From assembly GCF_001426995.1 (NCBI RefSeq), contig NZ_LMFY01000002.1, forward strand, positions 144,847 to 208,846: a DNA stretch of 64,000 nucleotides, written 5' to 3'. Both the position numbers and the translations under genes were made by a program. Of the stretch, positions 52,624 through 61,840 are shown one piece after another. Under the pieces are notes generated by a model. That model had not been told where the DNA came from and made no database searches. It saw only the letters and a list, made by a program, of their open reading frames with translations. Within the stretch, counting starts at the first letter, position 1. The number at the start of each line of letters is the position of its first letter. The DNA comes from Microbacterium sp. Root553. Its GTDB lineage: Bacteria > Actinomycetota > Actinomycetes > Actinomycetales > Microbacteriaceae.

Positions 52624-53514
52624 GTGGCAACCCCCAAGATCGTCCTCTTCTACGTCTTCACCCCGATCGCCGACCCCGAGGCGATCCGGGTGTGGCAGCG
52701 AGACCTCGGAGAGGCGCTGGGTCTGCGCGGTCGACTGCTGATATCGAAGGACGGGGTCAACGGCACCCTCGGCGGCGACGTACGCGTGCTCAAGCGCTGG
52801 GCGCGGTCGTTCCGCTCGTACGCGCCGTTCGCCGACACCGACATCAAGTGGAGCGACGGCACCGGTGTCGATGCCGACGGGCGCAGCATCGACTTCCCGA
52901 AACTGAGCGTCAAGGTGCGCGAGGAGATCGTCTCGTTCGGGGCACCGGGCGAGCTGCGGGTCGACGAGCACGGCGTCGTGGGCGGCGGTCAGCGCCTCAC
53001 TCCCGACGAGCTGCACGAGCTGGTCGAGCGCCGCGGCGACGACGTCGTCTTCTTCGACGGGCGCAACGCGCTGGAAGCCCAGATCGGACGATTCCGTGGG
53101 GCTGTGGTGCCCGACACCGAGACCACCCGCGACTTCGTCCAGCTGCTCGACTCGGGCGCGTACGACGACCTCAAAGGCAAGCCGGTCGTCACCTACTGCA
53201 CGGGCGGGATCCGCTGCGAGGTGCTCTCGAGTCTGATGACCGCACGGGGCTTCGGAGAGGTGTACCAGCTCGAGGGCGGCATCGTCCGCTACGGGGAGCA
53301 GTACGGCGACGACGGACTGTGGGACGGATCCCTCTACGTCTTCGACAAGCGCGGGTCGGTGGACTTCTCGCCCCACGCCGCCGTCATCGGCGAGTGCGTC
53401 GGATGCGGTGCCGCCACCCGGCGCACGGCCAACTGCCCCGATGCGTCATGCCGCACCCAGTTCGTCGTCTGCGAGGACTGCGACTCCGTGCGCTGCGAGC
53501 GCCACGCCGCCTGA
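52624..53514 (+). CDS. trhO: tRNA uridine(34) hydroxylase (rhodanese domain)
   Basis: 296 residues. TrhO (YceA) makes 5-hydroxyuridine at position 34 of certain tRNAs. An N-terminal acylphosphatase-like domain precedes a rhodanese domain with active cysteine C192 in YCTGGIRCE, and a C-terminal Cys-rich tail ([31 protein letters not shown]) likely binds zinc. GTG start with TAGGAT 6 nt upstream: leaderless type. Confidence 0.92.
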   Translation: MATPKIVLFYVFTPIADPEAIRVWQRDLGEALGLRGRLLISKDGVNGTLGGDVRVLKRWARSFRSYAPFADTDIKWSDGTGVDADGRSIDFPKLSVKVREEIVSFGAPGELRVDEHGVVGGGQRLTPDELHELVERRGDDVVFFDGRNALEAQIGRFRGAVVPDTETTRDFVQLLDSGAYDDLKGKPVVTYCTGGIRCEVLSSLMTARGFGEVYQLEGGIVRYGEQYGDDGLWDGSLYVFDKRGSVDFSPHAAVIGECVGCGAATRRTANCPDASCRTQFVVCEDCDSVRCERHAA

Positions 53515-53519
53515 CCGCG

Positions 53520-55778
53520 TCAGGGCGTCAGCAGCGCCGGGTCGACGCGACCGCCGATGAACAGCGAACGCGGCACCAGGAATGCGCGCATGCGCGCGCC
53601 CCGGTCGACACTGTGCCGCAGACCTGCCAGCACCGTGCCCAGGGCGGCGTCGAGATCGTGCGCGGTCCGCGACGACGCACGGGCATAGTTCGCCCGCTCG
53701 ACCGCGGCGACGATCGTGCGCATCGCCTCGGCGTCCACCCGGTCATCCCGGATGAGGTCATCGCCGCGCACCCGCGGAGTCTCCGCATCCGACAGCGGCA
53801 GATGCAGATCCTCCAGGGTGGCGCGCAGTTCCGCCCACGCGGCCGCCGCGTCGCCGCGTCGAGCACGCCCGCGACGTGAGGCGCGGACCGCGAGGCGGAT
53901 CAGAGCCGGAAGCAGCAGCGCCACCAGCACGGCGAGCGTCGTGAGCAGCACCGGGGTGGGGTCCAGGGTGCGCAGCTGCGAGGTCGCGCCGGAGTTGTCC
54001 CCGGCATCCTGGCGCTCGATGTCGGGTCCCGAGCTGGTCTGCGCTGTCGGAGCGGTCGTCGGTGCGGGGGTCGCCGCCTCCGGAGAGCCGCCGCCCGTCG
54101 TGGCCGCCGCCGTGAACGCCGTGGGCACGCCCAGCGAGGCGGTCGGCTCGAAAGGCACCCATCCGATGCCGGGGAAACGCACCTCGGGCCAGGAGTGCAG
54201 CTGATCGCTGGACACCGAATACACGGGCTCGTCGCCGCGCTTCGTCTCGGTGAGCACGCCGGGCAGGTATCCCACGACGATGCGCACGTCCATGTCGAGG
54301 CTCTCGGCCATCAGCGCGAACGCTCCGGCGAAGTGGATGCAGTACCCGGAGCGCACGTCGAGGAACTCCTCGACCGCGTCGGCGCCCGTGCCGTCGAAAC
54401 CCTCGTCGACCGGCGTCTCGAGGGAGTAGGTGAACTCGCTGCGGAACCAGGACTGCAGATCGATCAGGCGGTCGTAGTCGTTGGTCGCACCTGCGGTGAC
54501 CTCGGCGGCGGTCTCGCTGACCGCCTCGGGGATCTCGAACGGCTCGTTCTCCGGGTCCGTCGCCGCCTCGGCGGCGGGGATCGCGCGGATCTGCTCGAGC
54601 GAGGGAGAGACCTCGACCGAGCGCACCGTGTAGTCGCTGCCGACCGCATCCGCGGTGCGCGAGGCGAGGGTGCGATTGTCCGGACTCACCCTCCAGGACG
54701 CGGGGAGGCCCTGCACGTCGGTGGCGGGGTAGGGGACCGGCAGCCAGGCGCTCGACATGCGGATGACCCGGATCGACGTGTTCTCGTCGGTGGTCTCGAT
54801 GTCGTCGGTCCACTCCGCGGGCCCGAATCCCTCGTCCTGGGACTGCAGGCCGCCGCGGTCCGGCTCCCACACGCGTCCGTCGAACTCGGAGAGGGTCGTG
54901 AGCCGGAGATAGGGCGCGGTGTCGGCCGTGGTCGCGACCGTCAGCACCTCGACCGGATTCGGCTGGCGCAGGTCGTCGCCGAGGCGCAGCGAGGCGTCGA
55001 CGGTGACGCCGGCACCGGTACCCGCGAGACTCGCGGACACCGGGAGCAGGGGGGCCACCACGACGGTCACCGCGAGCGCGGCGACGCCCACGACCATCCC
55101 GACCGCCACGGAGGAGCGTCGCGGGGACTCCGGGTCCTGGGTTCCCGAATACCGGAGCAGAGCGAGGATCAGGATGGCCAGGGCGATGAACCACACGATG
55201 TCCACGCCGCCGAGGGTGACGATCATCGGAACCGCTCCGACGACGGCGGTCAGGAGCCCGGCGAGCACGGCTCCACGCTGCGCGACGAGCTGGTCGAGCA
55301 GCACGGCGACGAGGGCGAAGCCGACACCCATCATGGCCTCGAGGCCGGGCGACGCCGCGATCGGGGCGGCCCCGTAGACGATCTCCTCCCAGGCGGCGGA
55401 GGCGAGCGTCTGGAACACGAAGACCGTCGAATCCGTCGGGATGACCCCGAGGACGGCGGTGTCGCCGGCGACCACCAGCACGATGAGCCCGGCGGCGACC
55501 ACCACCTGCACGCCGATCGTGGTGAGATCGCGGACCCAGGACGGACGCCTGCGCATCGAGGTGCGCACGACCATCCCCGTGAGGGCGATCGCGACGATGA
55601 GCAAGAGAACAGTGGATGCCCAGGCGCCCGGCTGGATGACAGAGGTGAACGGCCACATCGCGACGAGCCCGGCCGCCGCCGCGAGGACGGACGGCAGCAC
55701 GGTGCCCGCGGGGAGCTCGTGCTCGCGACGCCACGGCAGCCGGGTCGAGCGCCGCGACCTGCGTTCAGTCCGCGACAT
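53520..55778 (-). CDS. Transglutaminase-like membrane protein (TgpA type)
   Basis: 752 residues. A N-terminal block of about seven membrane helices (residues 25-250), an extracytoplasmic transglutaminase-core domain with C480 (SGYCIHFAGAFALMA) and H528 (DQLHSWPEVRFPGIGWVPFEPT), a Ser/Thr/Pro-rich linker, one more helix (VLLTTLAVLVALLLPALI) and a C-terminal DUF4129-like cytoplasmic part. It forms an operon with DUF58 and MoxR genes upstream, a widespread trio thought to assemble or modify envelope complexes. It overlaps the DUF58 gene by 14 bp. The exact substrate is unknown. Confidence 0.88.
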   Translation of the reverse strand: MSRTERRSRRSTRLPWRREHELPAGTVLPSVLAAAAGLVAMWPFTSVIQPGAWASTVLLLIVAIALTGMVVRTSMRRRPSWVRDLTTIGVQVVVAAGLIVLVVAGDTAVLGVIPTDSTVFVFQTLASAAWEEIVYGAAPIAASPGLEAMMGVGFALVAVLLDQLVAQRGAVLAGLLTAVVGAVPMIVTLGGVDIVWFIALAILILALLRYSGTQDPESPRRSSVAVGMVVGVAALAVTVVVAPLLPVSASLAGTGAGVTVDASLRLGDDLRQPNPVEVLTVATTADTAPYLRLTTLSEFDGRVWEPDRGGLQSQDEGFGPAEWTDDIETTDENTSIRVIRMSSAWLPVPYPATDVQGLPASWRVSPDNRTLASRTADAVGSDYTVRSVEVSPSLEQIRAIPAAEAATDPENEPFEIPEAVSETAAEVTAGATNDYDRLIDLQSWFRSEFTYSLETPVDEGFDGTGADAVEEFLDVRSGYCIHFAGAFALMAESLDMDVRIVVGYLPGVLTETKRGDEPVYSVSSDQLHSWPEVRFPGIGWVPFEPTASLGVPTAFTAAATTGGGSPEAATPAPTTAPTAQTSSGPDIERQDAGDNSGATSQLRTLDPTPVLLTTLAVLVALLLPALIRLAVRASRRGRARRGDAAAAWAELRATLEDLHLPLSDAETPRVRGDDLIRDDRVDAEAMRTIVAAVERANYARASSRTAHDLDAALGTVLAGLRHSVDRGARMRAFLVPRSLFIGGRVDPALLTP

Positions 55779-56979
55779 CTGCGGCCTTCCGTGGACCGTC
55801 GTGGCTCGGTGCGGTGCGCTCGGGGAGGGCATCCGCCCATGCCTCGGCGATGTCGTCCGAGAGCTCAGCGAACCGCCAGCCGTGCTGTCCGGCGGCCTCC
55901 GCCGCGCCGGGGAGGGCGCCCGTGGCGAACAGCAGGGGCGCGGCGGCGCCGGAGGGGCGCAGGAGCGCCGCATCCTCCTCGTCCAGCTCGCCGGTGATGT
56001 ACACGAGAGGGCCGGGAGGCGTGCCTCCGACGAGGGCCGCGATGTCCCGCGCGTCCCCGCGCGGAGCGACCAGCGCGAGGGAGACGAGCAGGCCGTCGCG
56101 GTCGTCCTCATGTCCGCGCAGGGTGCCGAGGAGCGTGCCGCCGCTGTCGATCACGTCGACGCCGTACCCCTCCTGCTCCAGATGCACGGCGACGGAGGCG
56201 CACATCGACACCGCCGCCTCGAAGGCGGGGTCCGCCGCATCTCCCGGCCGTGCCCAGCGCCCCGCGCTGCGGTCGAGGACGACGAGCGCGTCCGGGCTCG
56301 ATTCCTCCTCCTCCTGCCGCACCATCAGCTGCCCCCGATGCGCGGTCGCGCGCCAGTGGATGCGACGCATCGAGTCGCCGGGGATGTACCGACGCGGCGA
56401 GAGGTTGTCGCTGCCCTGGCCGAGCCTGCTCGACGAGGTCTGCGCCGTGCCGCCGGCGGCGCCCACCTTGACCGCGAGCGGGGGGAGAGCGAACACCTCG
56501 GGGACGACCGTCACGCTGCGGGTCTCGCCGAAGGCCTGCTCGCGTTGGGCGAGTCCGAAGGGATCCACCGTGCGCAGCACGAAGGGGCCGACCGGCCACA
56601 CGCCTCGGCGCACGCCGGTGATCGCATAGCCGAGCTGACCGGCCTCGGGCGGGTACTCGCCCGCGGCGTCGCCCGTCACCGCATCGGGCAGGACGTCTCG
56701 CCACAGTCCTCGCGGCACGCGCATCGCACGCAGCGAGACGCGCACGGTGACGCGCGAGGTCTCGGAGACGGTCAGCAGGTCGGTGGAGACCTGCCGTGCC
56801 ACCGAACCGGAGCGACGGGGCAGTCGTACCGCGAGCACCGAGAACGCGGTCACGGCGAGGAAGAGCACGCCGACGTACAGGAGGATCTGTGCGCCGACCA
56901 GGTTGGCGGCGATCAGGCATCCGAGGCCGGCGAGGAGCGCGGCCGTGCCCCGCAGCGTGAGCGTTCGACGACGAGGCAT
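55765..56979 (-). CDS. DUF58 domain protein
   Basis: 404 residues: two N-terminal hydrophobic segments (LAGLGCLIAANLVGAQILLYVGVLFL) and a C-terminal DUF58 domain with its signature SPRRYIPGDSMRRIHWRATAHRGQLMVRQ followed by a von Willebrand A-like fold (PDALVVLDRSAG). DUF58 proteins act with MoxR ATPases. It lies 11 bp after moxR and overlaps the transglutaminase gene. Confidence 0.9.
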   Translation of the reverse strand: MPRRRTLTLRGTAALLAGLGCLIAANLVGAQILLYVGVLFLAVTAFSVLAVRLPRRSGSVARQVSTDLLTVSETSRVTVRVSLRAMRVPRGLWRDVLPDAVTGDAAGEYPPEAGQLGYAITGVRRGVWPVGPFVLRTVDPFGLAQREQAFGETRSVTVVPEVFALPPLAVKVGAAGGTAQTSSSRLGQGSDNLSPRRYIPGDSMRRIHWRATAHRGQLMVRQEEEESSPDALVVLDRSAGRWARPGDAADPAFEAAVSMCASVAVHLEQEGYGVDVIDSGGTLLGTLRGHEDDRDGLLVSLALVAPRGDARDIAALVGGTPPGPLVYITGELDEEDAALLRPSGAAAPLLFATGALPGAAEAAGQHGWRFAELSDDIAEAWADALPERTAPSHDGPRKAADVAD

Positions 56980-56990
56980 GGCGGCGGGGA

Positions 56991-57980
56991 TCAGGAGCGG
57001 GCGGCCACGGGCACGCGCACCCGCTCTACGATCTGACGCAGCGCCGCCTCGACCGGCTGGGCACCGGCACGCTGCGCTCCGCGGGCCGGGAGCAGACGGT
57101 GTGCGAACACCGGGAGCAGGAGCGCGGTGACGTCATCGGGGATCACGAAGTCACGGCCGTCGAGGGCCGCCCACACCTTGGCAGCCCTGATCAGCTGCAG
57201 TGTCGCTCGCGGGCTCGCCCCCAGATGCAGGTTCGGGTCGGATCGTGTCGCCTGAGCGAGGGCCACCGTGTACTCCTCGAGCGCCGGCGCGACATGCACC
57301 GACCGCGCCCACGCGATCAGACCCGAGATCGACGCGGCGTCGGCGACGGGGGTGATCGACGCGAGGGGGTTCACGACGTCGCGCTGACGCAGCATCAGGG
57401 CCTCGGCCGCGGCATCCGGATACCCCATCGAGATGCGCATCATGAAACGGTCCCGCTGAGCCTCGGGGAGGGCGTACGTGCCCTCCATCTCGAGGGGGTT
57501 CTGGGTCGCCACCACGAGGAACGGGTCGGGCAGCATGTGGGTCGACCCGTCGACCGTCACCTGTCCCTCCTCCATCGCCTCGAGCAGTGCGGACTGGGTC
57601 TTGGGGGAGGAGCGGTTGATCTCGTCGGCGATCACGATGTGCGCGAACACCGCGCCGCGCTTGAACTCGAACTCCCGATCGACGGGGTTGTAGACGCTGA
57701 CCCCGGTCACATCTCCCGGCAGCAGGTCGGGGGTGAACTGGATGCGGCGGACGGTCGCATCGACGCTCGCGGCCAGAGCACGCGCCAGCATTGTCTTGCC
57801 GACGCCGGGGACGTCTTCGATCAGCAGATGACCCTGGGCGAGCAGGCAGACGAGGGCGCTCCGCACGGCATCGGGCTTCCCGTCGATCACCCGTCCGACC
57901 GAACCGAGGATGGCAGTCGTCTGCGCGGCGAACTGCTCGGCGTCGGCGACGGCCGGGGTCAGGGGCGGATTCTCTGGCAT
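56991..57980 (-). CDS. MoxR-family AAA+ ATPase
   Basis: 329 residues. Walker A is EDVPGVGKTML (GVGKT 59-63), Walker B VIADEINRSSPKTQSALLEAMEE, sensor ATQNPLEMEGTYALPEAQRDRF. Chaperone-like ATPase for maturing multi-protein complexes, first gene of the moxR-DUF58-transglutaminase operon. GAGGGAAC precedes the ATG at 57980. Confidence 0.94.
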   Translation of the reverse strand: MPENPPLTPAVADAEQFAAQTTAILGSVGRVIDGKPDAVRSALVCLLAQGHLLIEDVPGVGKTMLARALAASVDATVRRIQFTPDLLPGDVTGVSVYNPVDREFEFKRGAVFAHIVIADEINRSSPKTQSALLEAMEEGQVTVDGSTHMLPDPFLVVATQNPLEMEGTYALPEAQRDRFMMRISMGYPDAAAEALMLRQRDVVNPLASITPVADAASISGLIAWARSVHVAPALEEYTVALAQATRSDPNLHLGASPRATLQLIRAAKVWAALDGRDFVIPDDVTALLLPVFAHRLLPARGAQRAGAQPVEAALRQIVERVRVPVAARS

Positions 57981-58125
57981 GCGTTCCCTCTCGCGTGGGC
58001 GCTGCGGTGCGCGTGAACCGATCGTAACCCGGCTCCCTTCGGATGGGGTGACAACGGTCGCCGCATCCGAAGGGCGCGACGTCGATGATCGGCCGGTCTG
58101 TCGTAGAGGGGGTCCGCGCATCGGC

Positions 58126-58131
58126 TAGACT
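58126..58131 (+). promoter_or_regulatory. -10 box of the SRP RNA gene
   Basis: TAGACT, 7 nt upstream of the expected 5' end of the 4.5S RNA. It matches the strong -10 used before rplK. Confidence 0.6.
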
Positions 58132-58137
58132 CGTCCA

Positions 58138-58238
58138 CGGCTCTCCGCGTGGCGGCATCCAGGCCAATTCCCCCAGGGCGGAAACGCAGCAAGGGTAACC
58201 GGGCTCTGCTGGGTGCGCGGAGGGCCGCTTTCTTTTTT
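58138..58238 (+). ncRNA. ffs: Signal recognition particle RNA, small bacterial (4.5S) type
   Basis: Terminal stem GCTCTCCGCG (58140-58149) pairs with CGCGGAGGGC (58216-58225); the apical core has the conserved GGCGGAAACGCAGCAAGGG that binds Ffh. A T-run (58229-58238) ends the transcript. It forms the SRP with Ffh for membrane targeting. Boundaries are approximate by a few bases. Confidence 0.93.
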
Positions 58239-58276
58239 GTCAGCGTCCTCCGGGGCAGTCCTGCCAGGATCGTGAC

Positions 58277-58912
58277 GTGACAGGGCCAGACGTGATCAGA
58301 ACCGCCGACTCTCCGCGCTCCCGCGCACTCGGTCGTTTCGCATCGCCCGTTCTGCTGGTCGCAGCCATGTGGCTCATCCAATCCGCCGATGCCGTGCTCC
58401 CCGGATCCTTCACCGGCTTCGGCCTCCGTTCGTGGGATCTCACCGGCCTCGGCGGCATCGTCGTCGGTCCTCTCCTGCACGCGGACTGGGCACACCTGAT
58501 CGGCAACACCGTGCCGCTGCTGGTGCTCGGCTGTCTCGTCGCCGTCGAGGGCGCACGGCGATTCTGGGCGGTGACCGCGTTCGCCGCGGTGATCGGCGGC
58601 CTCGGCACCTGGATCCTGAACGCGCCGGGGGCGCTCACCGTCGGCGCCTCCGGTCTCGTCTTCGGGTATTTCGGCTACACGATCATGCGGGTGTTCGCGC
58701 CCGGTCGGGTCTCGCACCGGGTGCTGTACGCGGTGATCGCGATCATCGTGATCGGACTGTACGGAGGATCGATGCTCGCCGGCGTCGTCGGCGTGCGCGA
58801 GGGCATCTCCTGGCAGGCGCACCTGTTCGGTGCCGTCGGCGGCGGGCTCGCCGCTCTCGTCGGTCGGCGGCCGGTGCCGAGGGCGCGCGCGGGCGGAGTC
58901 CGGGGCGGATGA
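58277..58912 (+). CDS. Rhomboid family intramembrane serine protease
   Basis: 211 residues with six membrane helices. The rhomboid residues are all present: H68-x4-H73-x3-N77 (LLHADWAHLIGN), catalytic S125 (VGASGLVFGY) and H182 (WQAHLFGAVGG). Cleaves membrane proteins within the bilayer. GTG start with CAGGAT 6 nt upstream, possibly leaderless. It overlaps the next gene by 4 bp (ATGA). Confidence 0.92.
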   Translation: MTGPDVIRTADSPRSRALGRFASPVLLVAAMWLIQSADAVLPGSFTGFGLRSWDLTGLGGIVVGPLLHADWAHLIGNTVPLLVLGCLVAVEGARRFWAVTAFAAVIGGLGTWILNAPGALTVGASGLVFGYFGYTIMRVFAPGRVSHRVLYAVIAIIVIGLYGGSMLAGVVGVREGISWQAHLFGAVGGGLAALVGRRPVPRARAGGVRGG

Positions 58913-59664
58913 GCGGCACCGGGGGAGGGCGCCGTTCGACGGCGCGTCGGCGCACAGGATCTCGGGTCGGGACAGGATCACGGGCCGGCGGAGGATCTCG
59001 GGCCGGCGCGGCGAAGCGCCGTGGGTCGTCTGCGCGGCCCCGCTCGCGCCGCAGGCGGATGTCGCCGCGCCGTCGTGCGCAGCGCAGGATCAGGCGGATG
59101 CGGCTGCTGCGGCGCATCGCGTGGTCGTCGGCCGCCGTCCTCGCAGTGGCGCTCGCCGCGGTGCTGATCCCTCTGGGCCTCGCCCACGAGAAGCCGACCG
59201 CGATCTGCGTGGACGATCCGCGCACGTTCCCCGCCGCGGGGATCGAAGGGTGGCAGGGCGAGCAGCTCGAGAACGCCGCGACGATCATGCAGACGGCCAC
59301 CACGCTCGGTTTCGGCCGCGACGGGCAGATCCTCGGTGTGATGACGGCCATGGGCGAGAGCAGCCTGCACAACATCGACTACGGCGATTGGGAGACGCGG
59401 GGATTCACGAACCCCGACGGCAGCCGCACGACCAGCATCGGACTGTTCCAGCAGCAGGAGTGGTGGGGACCCCCCGAAGCGCGGATGGACCCGGCGACCG
59501 CCGCGACGCTGTTCTACGAGCGGCTGGCGCGGGTCGCGGACTGGCCAGCGATGCCCCGCTCGCACGCCATCCACCGGGTCCAGATCAACACCGACCGCGA
59601 CTACTACTCCCGGTACGAGTCCGACGCGGTGTCCGTGGTCGACGCCCTCTCCGGCCACTGCTGA
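58909..59664 (+). CDS. Membrane-anchored lysozyme-like protein with Arg-rich tail
   Basis: 251 residues. Residues 1-70 are low complexity, Arg/Gly/Ser-rich with GSRxG repeats; then one membrane helix (WSSAAVLAVALAAVLIPLGLA) and an outer domain with a lysozyme-like (transglycosylase) pattern: GVMTAMGESSLHNIDYGD (candidate catalytic E150) and SIGLFQQQEWWG. Probably acts on peptidoglycan. The start at 58909 overlaps the rhomboid stop; internal Met51 or Met64 are alternative starts that would drop most of the basic tail. Confidence 0.72.
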   Translation: MSGTGGGRRSTARRRTGSRVGTGSRAGGGSRAGAAKRRGSSARPRSRRRRMSPRRRAQRRIRRMRLLRRIAWSSAAVLAVALAAVLIPLGLAHEKPTAICVDDPRTFPAAGIEGWQGEQLENAATIMQTATTLGFGRDGQILGVMTAMGESSLHNIDYGDWETRGFTNPDGSRTTSIGLFQQQEWWGPPEARMDPATAATLFYERLARVADWPAMPRSHAIHRVQINTDRDYYSRYESDAVSVVDALSGHC

Positions 59665-59716
59665 GAGGCGCCGCAGACCCAGCCCCGCCATAGCAGCGTG
59701 CGCCTAAGGTGGGACT

Positions 59717-61840
59717 GTGGCGCAGAGCATCTACATCACCTCGGCCGAAGGTCATACCGGCAAGTCCACCATCGCCCTCGGCGTGCTCGATGCGCTCATG
59801 CGCGTCACGCCGCGGGTCGGGGTCTTCCGCCCGATCGCACGTTCCGTGACCGAACGCGACGACGTGCTCGAGCTCCTGCTCGCCCACGACGGCGTGCAGC
59901 TCGACTACGAGGACTGCATCGGCGTCACCTACGACGACGTCCGCGACGACCCGGATCGTGCGCTCTCGAGCATCGTCGCCCGGTTCAAGGCGGTCGAGGC
60001 CCAGTGCGATGCCGTCGTGATCATCGGCAGCGACTACACCGACGTGGCCAGCCCCGCCGAGCTCGGGTACAACGCCAGGATCGCCGCGAACCTCGCAGCC
60101 CCCGTCCTGCTCGTGTTGAGCGGCCGTGACCAGCGGCGTCAGGCCGAGCAGCTCGGGACAACCACCGCCCGCACGCCGGCCGCGGTGGGCCAGATCGCCG
60201 CGCTCGCGCTCTCCGAGCTCGACGTCGAGCGTGCCGAGCTCTTCGCCGTCGCCGTGAACCGGGCCGATCCCGACGCCCTCGAGGCGATCGAAGACGCCGT
60301 CGCCGCGGTGCGGCCGGAGAAGACCACCCCCGTGTGGGCGATCCCCGAGGACCGCGCCCTCGTGGCGCCGTCGATCGACGGCATCCTGACGGCTGTCGAC
60401 GGCCGTCTCATCAAGGGAGACCCCGACAGGCTCGCTCGCGAGGCGCTGACGATCGTCGTCGCCGGGATGTCGATGGTCAACGTGCTCCCGCGGCTGACCG
60501 AGGAGTCGGTCGTCGTGATCCCGGCCGACCGCACCGAGGTGCTGCTGGCGACGTTGCTCGCCGACGCCTCGGGGACGTTCCCGCGGGTCGCCGGCATCAT
60601 CCTGAACGGACCGTTCCCCCTGCCGGAGCCGATCGTGCAGCTGCTCGACGGCTTCACCTCGACCGTGCCGATCATCGCGACCGATCTGGGCACCTACGAC
60701 ACCGCGGTGCGGGTGATGGGAGCACGGGGGCGCATCTCACCGGAGTCGCGCGGCCGCTACGACCGTGCGCTCGGGCTCTTCCAGACCCACGTCGACATCA
60801 CCGAGCTCACCACGCAGCTCGGTCTCGCAGAGTCGCGGGTCGTGACGCCGTTGATGTTCGAATACGGCCTCATCGAACGGGCGAGGGCCGACAGGCGGCG
60901 AATCGTGCTGCCCGAGGGCGACGACGACCGGATCCTCCGCGCCGCGGCGACCCTGCTGGCACGCGAGGTGGCCGATCTCACCATCCTCGGCGAGGAGTCG
61001 GCCGTGCGCGCGCGTGCGACCGAGCTCGGAGTCGACATCTCCGGTGCGCAGGTGATCAGCCCCACGGATCCTGAGATGGTGGAGAGGTTCGCGACCGAGT
61101 ACGCCAGGCTCCGTGCGCACAAGGGGATCACCCTCGCGCAGGCCGCCGACACCGTCACGGACGTGTCGTACTTCGGCACGATGATGGTGCACCTCGGCCT
61201 CGCCGACGGCATGGTCTCGGGTGCGGCCCACACCACCGCGCACACGATCCGCCCGTCGTTCGAGATCATCAAGACGAAGCCGGGCGTCACCGTCGTCTCC
61301 AGCGTCTTCCTCATGGCGCTCGCCGACCGGGTGCTCGTCTACGGCGACTGCGCCGTCATCCCCGATCCGACCAGCGAGCAGCTCGCCGACATCGCGATCT
61401 CGTCGGCGGCCACCGCGCAGCAGTTCGGGATCGAGCCGCGCATCGCGATGCTGTCGTACTCGACGGGCGAGTCGGGGTCGGGCGCCGACGTCGACAAGGT
61501 GCGCGCCGCGACGGCACTCGTGCACGAGAGGGCGCCCGAACTGCTCGTCGAGGGTCCCATCCAGTACGACGCCGCGGCCGATGCCGCGGTCGCGAAGGCG
61601 AAGCTGCCCGACTCCGCCGTCGCCGGCCGCGCCACCGTCTTCGTGTTCCCCGACCTCAACACGGGCAACAACACCTACAAGGCCGTGCAGCGCTCCGCCG
61701 GCGCCGTGGCCATCGGGCCGGTGCTGCAGGGACTCAACAAGCCCATCAACGACCTCTCCCGTGGGGCTCTGGTCGACGACATCGTCAACACCGTGGCGAT
61801 CACGGCGATCCAGGCGCAGGCCGAAGGAGCGACGGCATGA
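59717..61840 (+). CDS. pta: Phosphate acetyltransferase
   Basis: Interconverts acetyl-CoA and acetyl phosphate. 707 residues, the long form: N-terminal P-loop-like domain (SAEGHTGKSTIALGVLDAL), a DRTGG domain (about 220-330) and the C-terminal PTA_PTB catalytic domain (IVLPEGDDDRILRAA, GAAHTTAHTIRPSFEIIKT, NTGNNTYKAVQR). GTG start with TAAGGT 6 nt upstream and no ribosome site: leaderless type. It overlaps ackA by 4 bp. Confidence 0.95.
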   Translation: MAQSIYITSAEGHTGKSTIALGVLDALMRVTPRVGVFRPIARSVTERDDVLELLLAHDGVQLDYEDCIGVTYDDVRDDPDRALSSIVARFKAVEAQCDAVVIIGSDYTDVASPAELGYNARIAANLAAPVLLVLSGRDQRRQAEQLGTTTARTPAAVGQIAALALSELDVERAELFAVAVNRADPDALEAIEDAVAAVRPEKTTPVWAIPEDRALVAPSIDGILTAVDGRLIKGDPDRLAREALTIVVAGMSMVNVLPRLTEESVVVIPADRTEVLLATLLADASGTFPRVAGIILNGPFPLPEPIVQLLDGFTSTVPIIATDLGTYDTAVRVMGARGRISPESRGRYDRALGLFQTHVDITELTTQLGLAESRVVTPLMFEYGLIERARADRRRIVLPEGDDDRILRAAATLLAREVADLTILGEESAVRARATELGVDISGAQVISPTDPEMVERFATEYARLRAHKGITLAQAADTVTDVSYFGTMMVHLGLADGMVSGAAHTTAHTIRPSFEIIKTKPGVTVVSSVFLMALADRVLVYGDCAVIPDPTSEQLADIAISSAATAQQFGIEPRIAMLSYSTGESGSGADVDKVRAATALVHERAPELLVEGPIQYDAAADAAVAKAKLPDSAVAGRATVFVFPDLNTGNNTYKAVQRSAGAVAIGPVLQGLNKPINDLSRGALVDDIVNTVAITAIQAQAEGATA

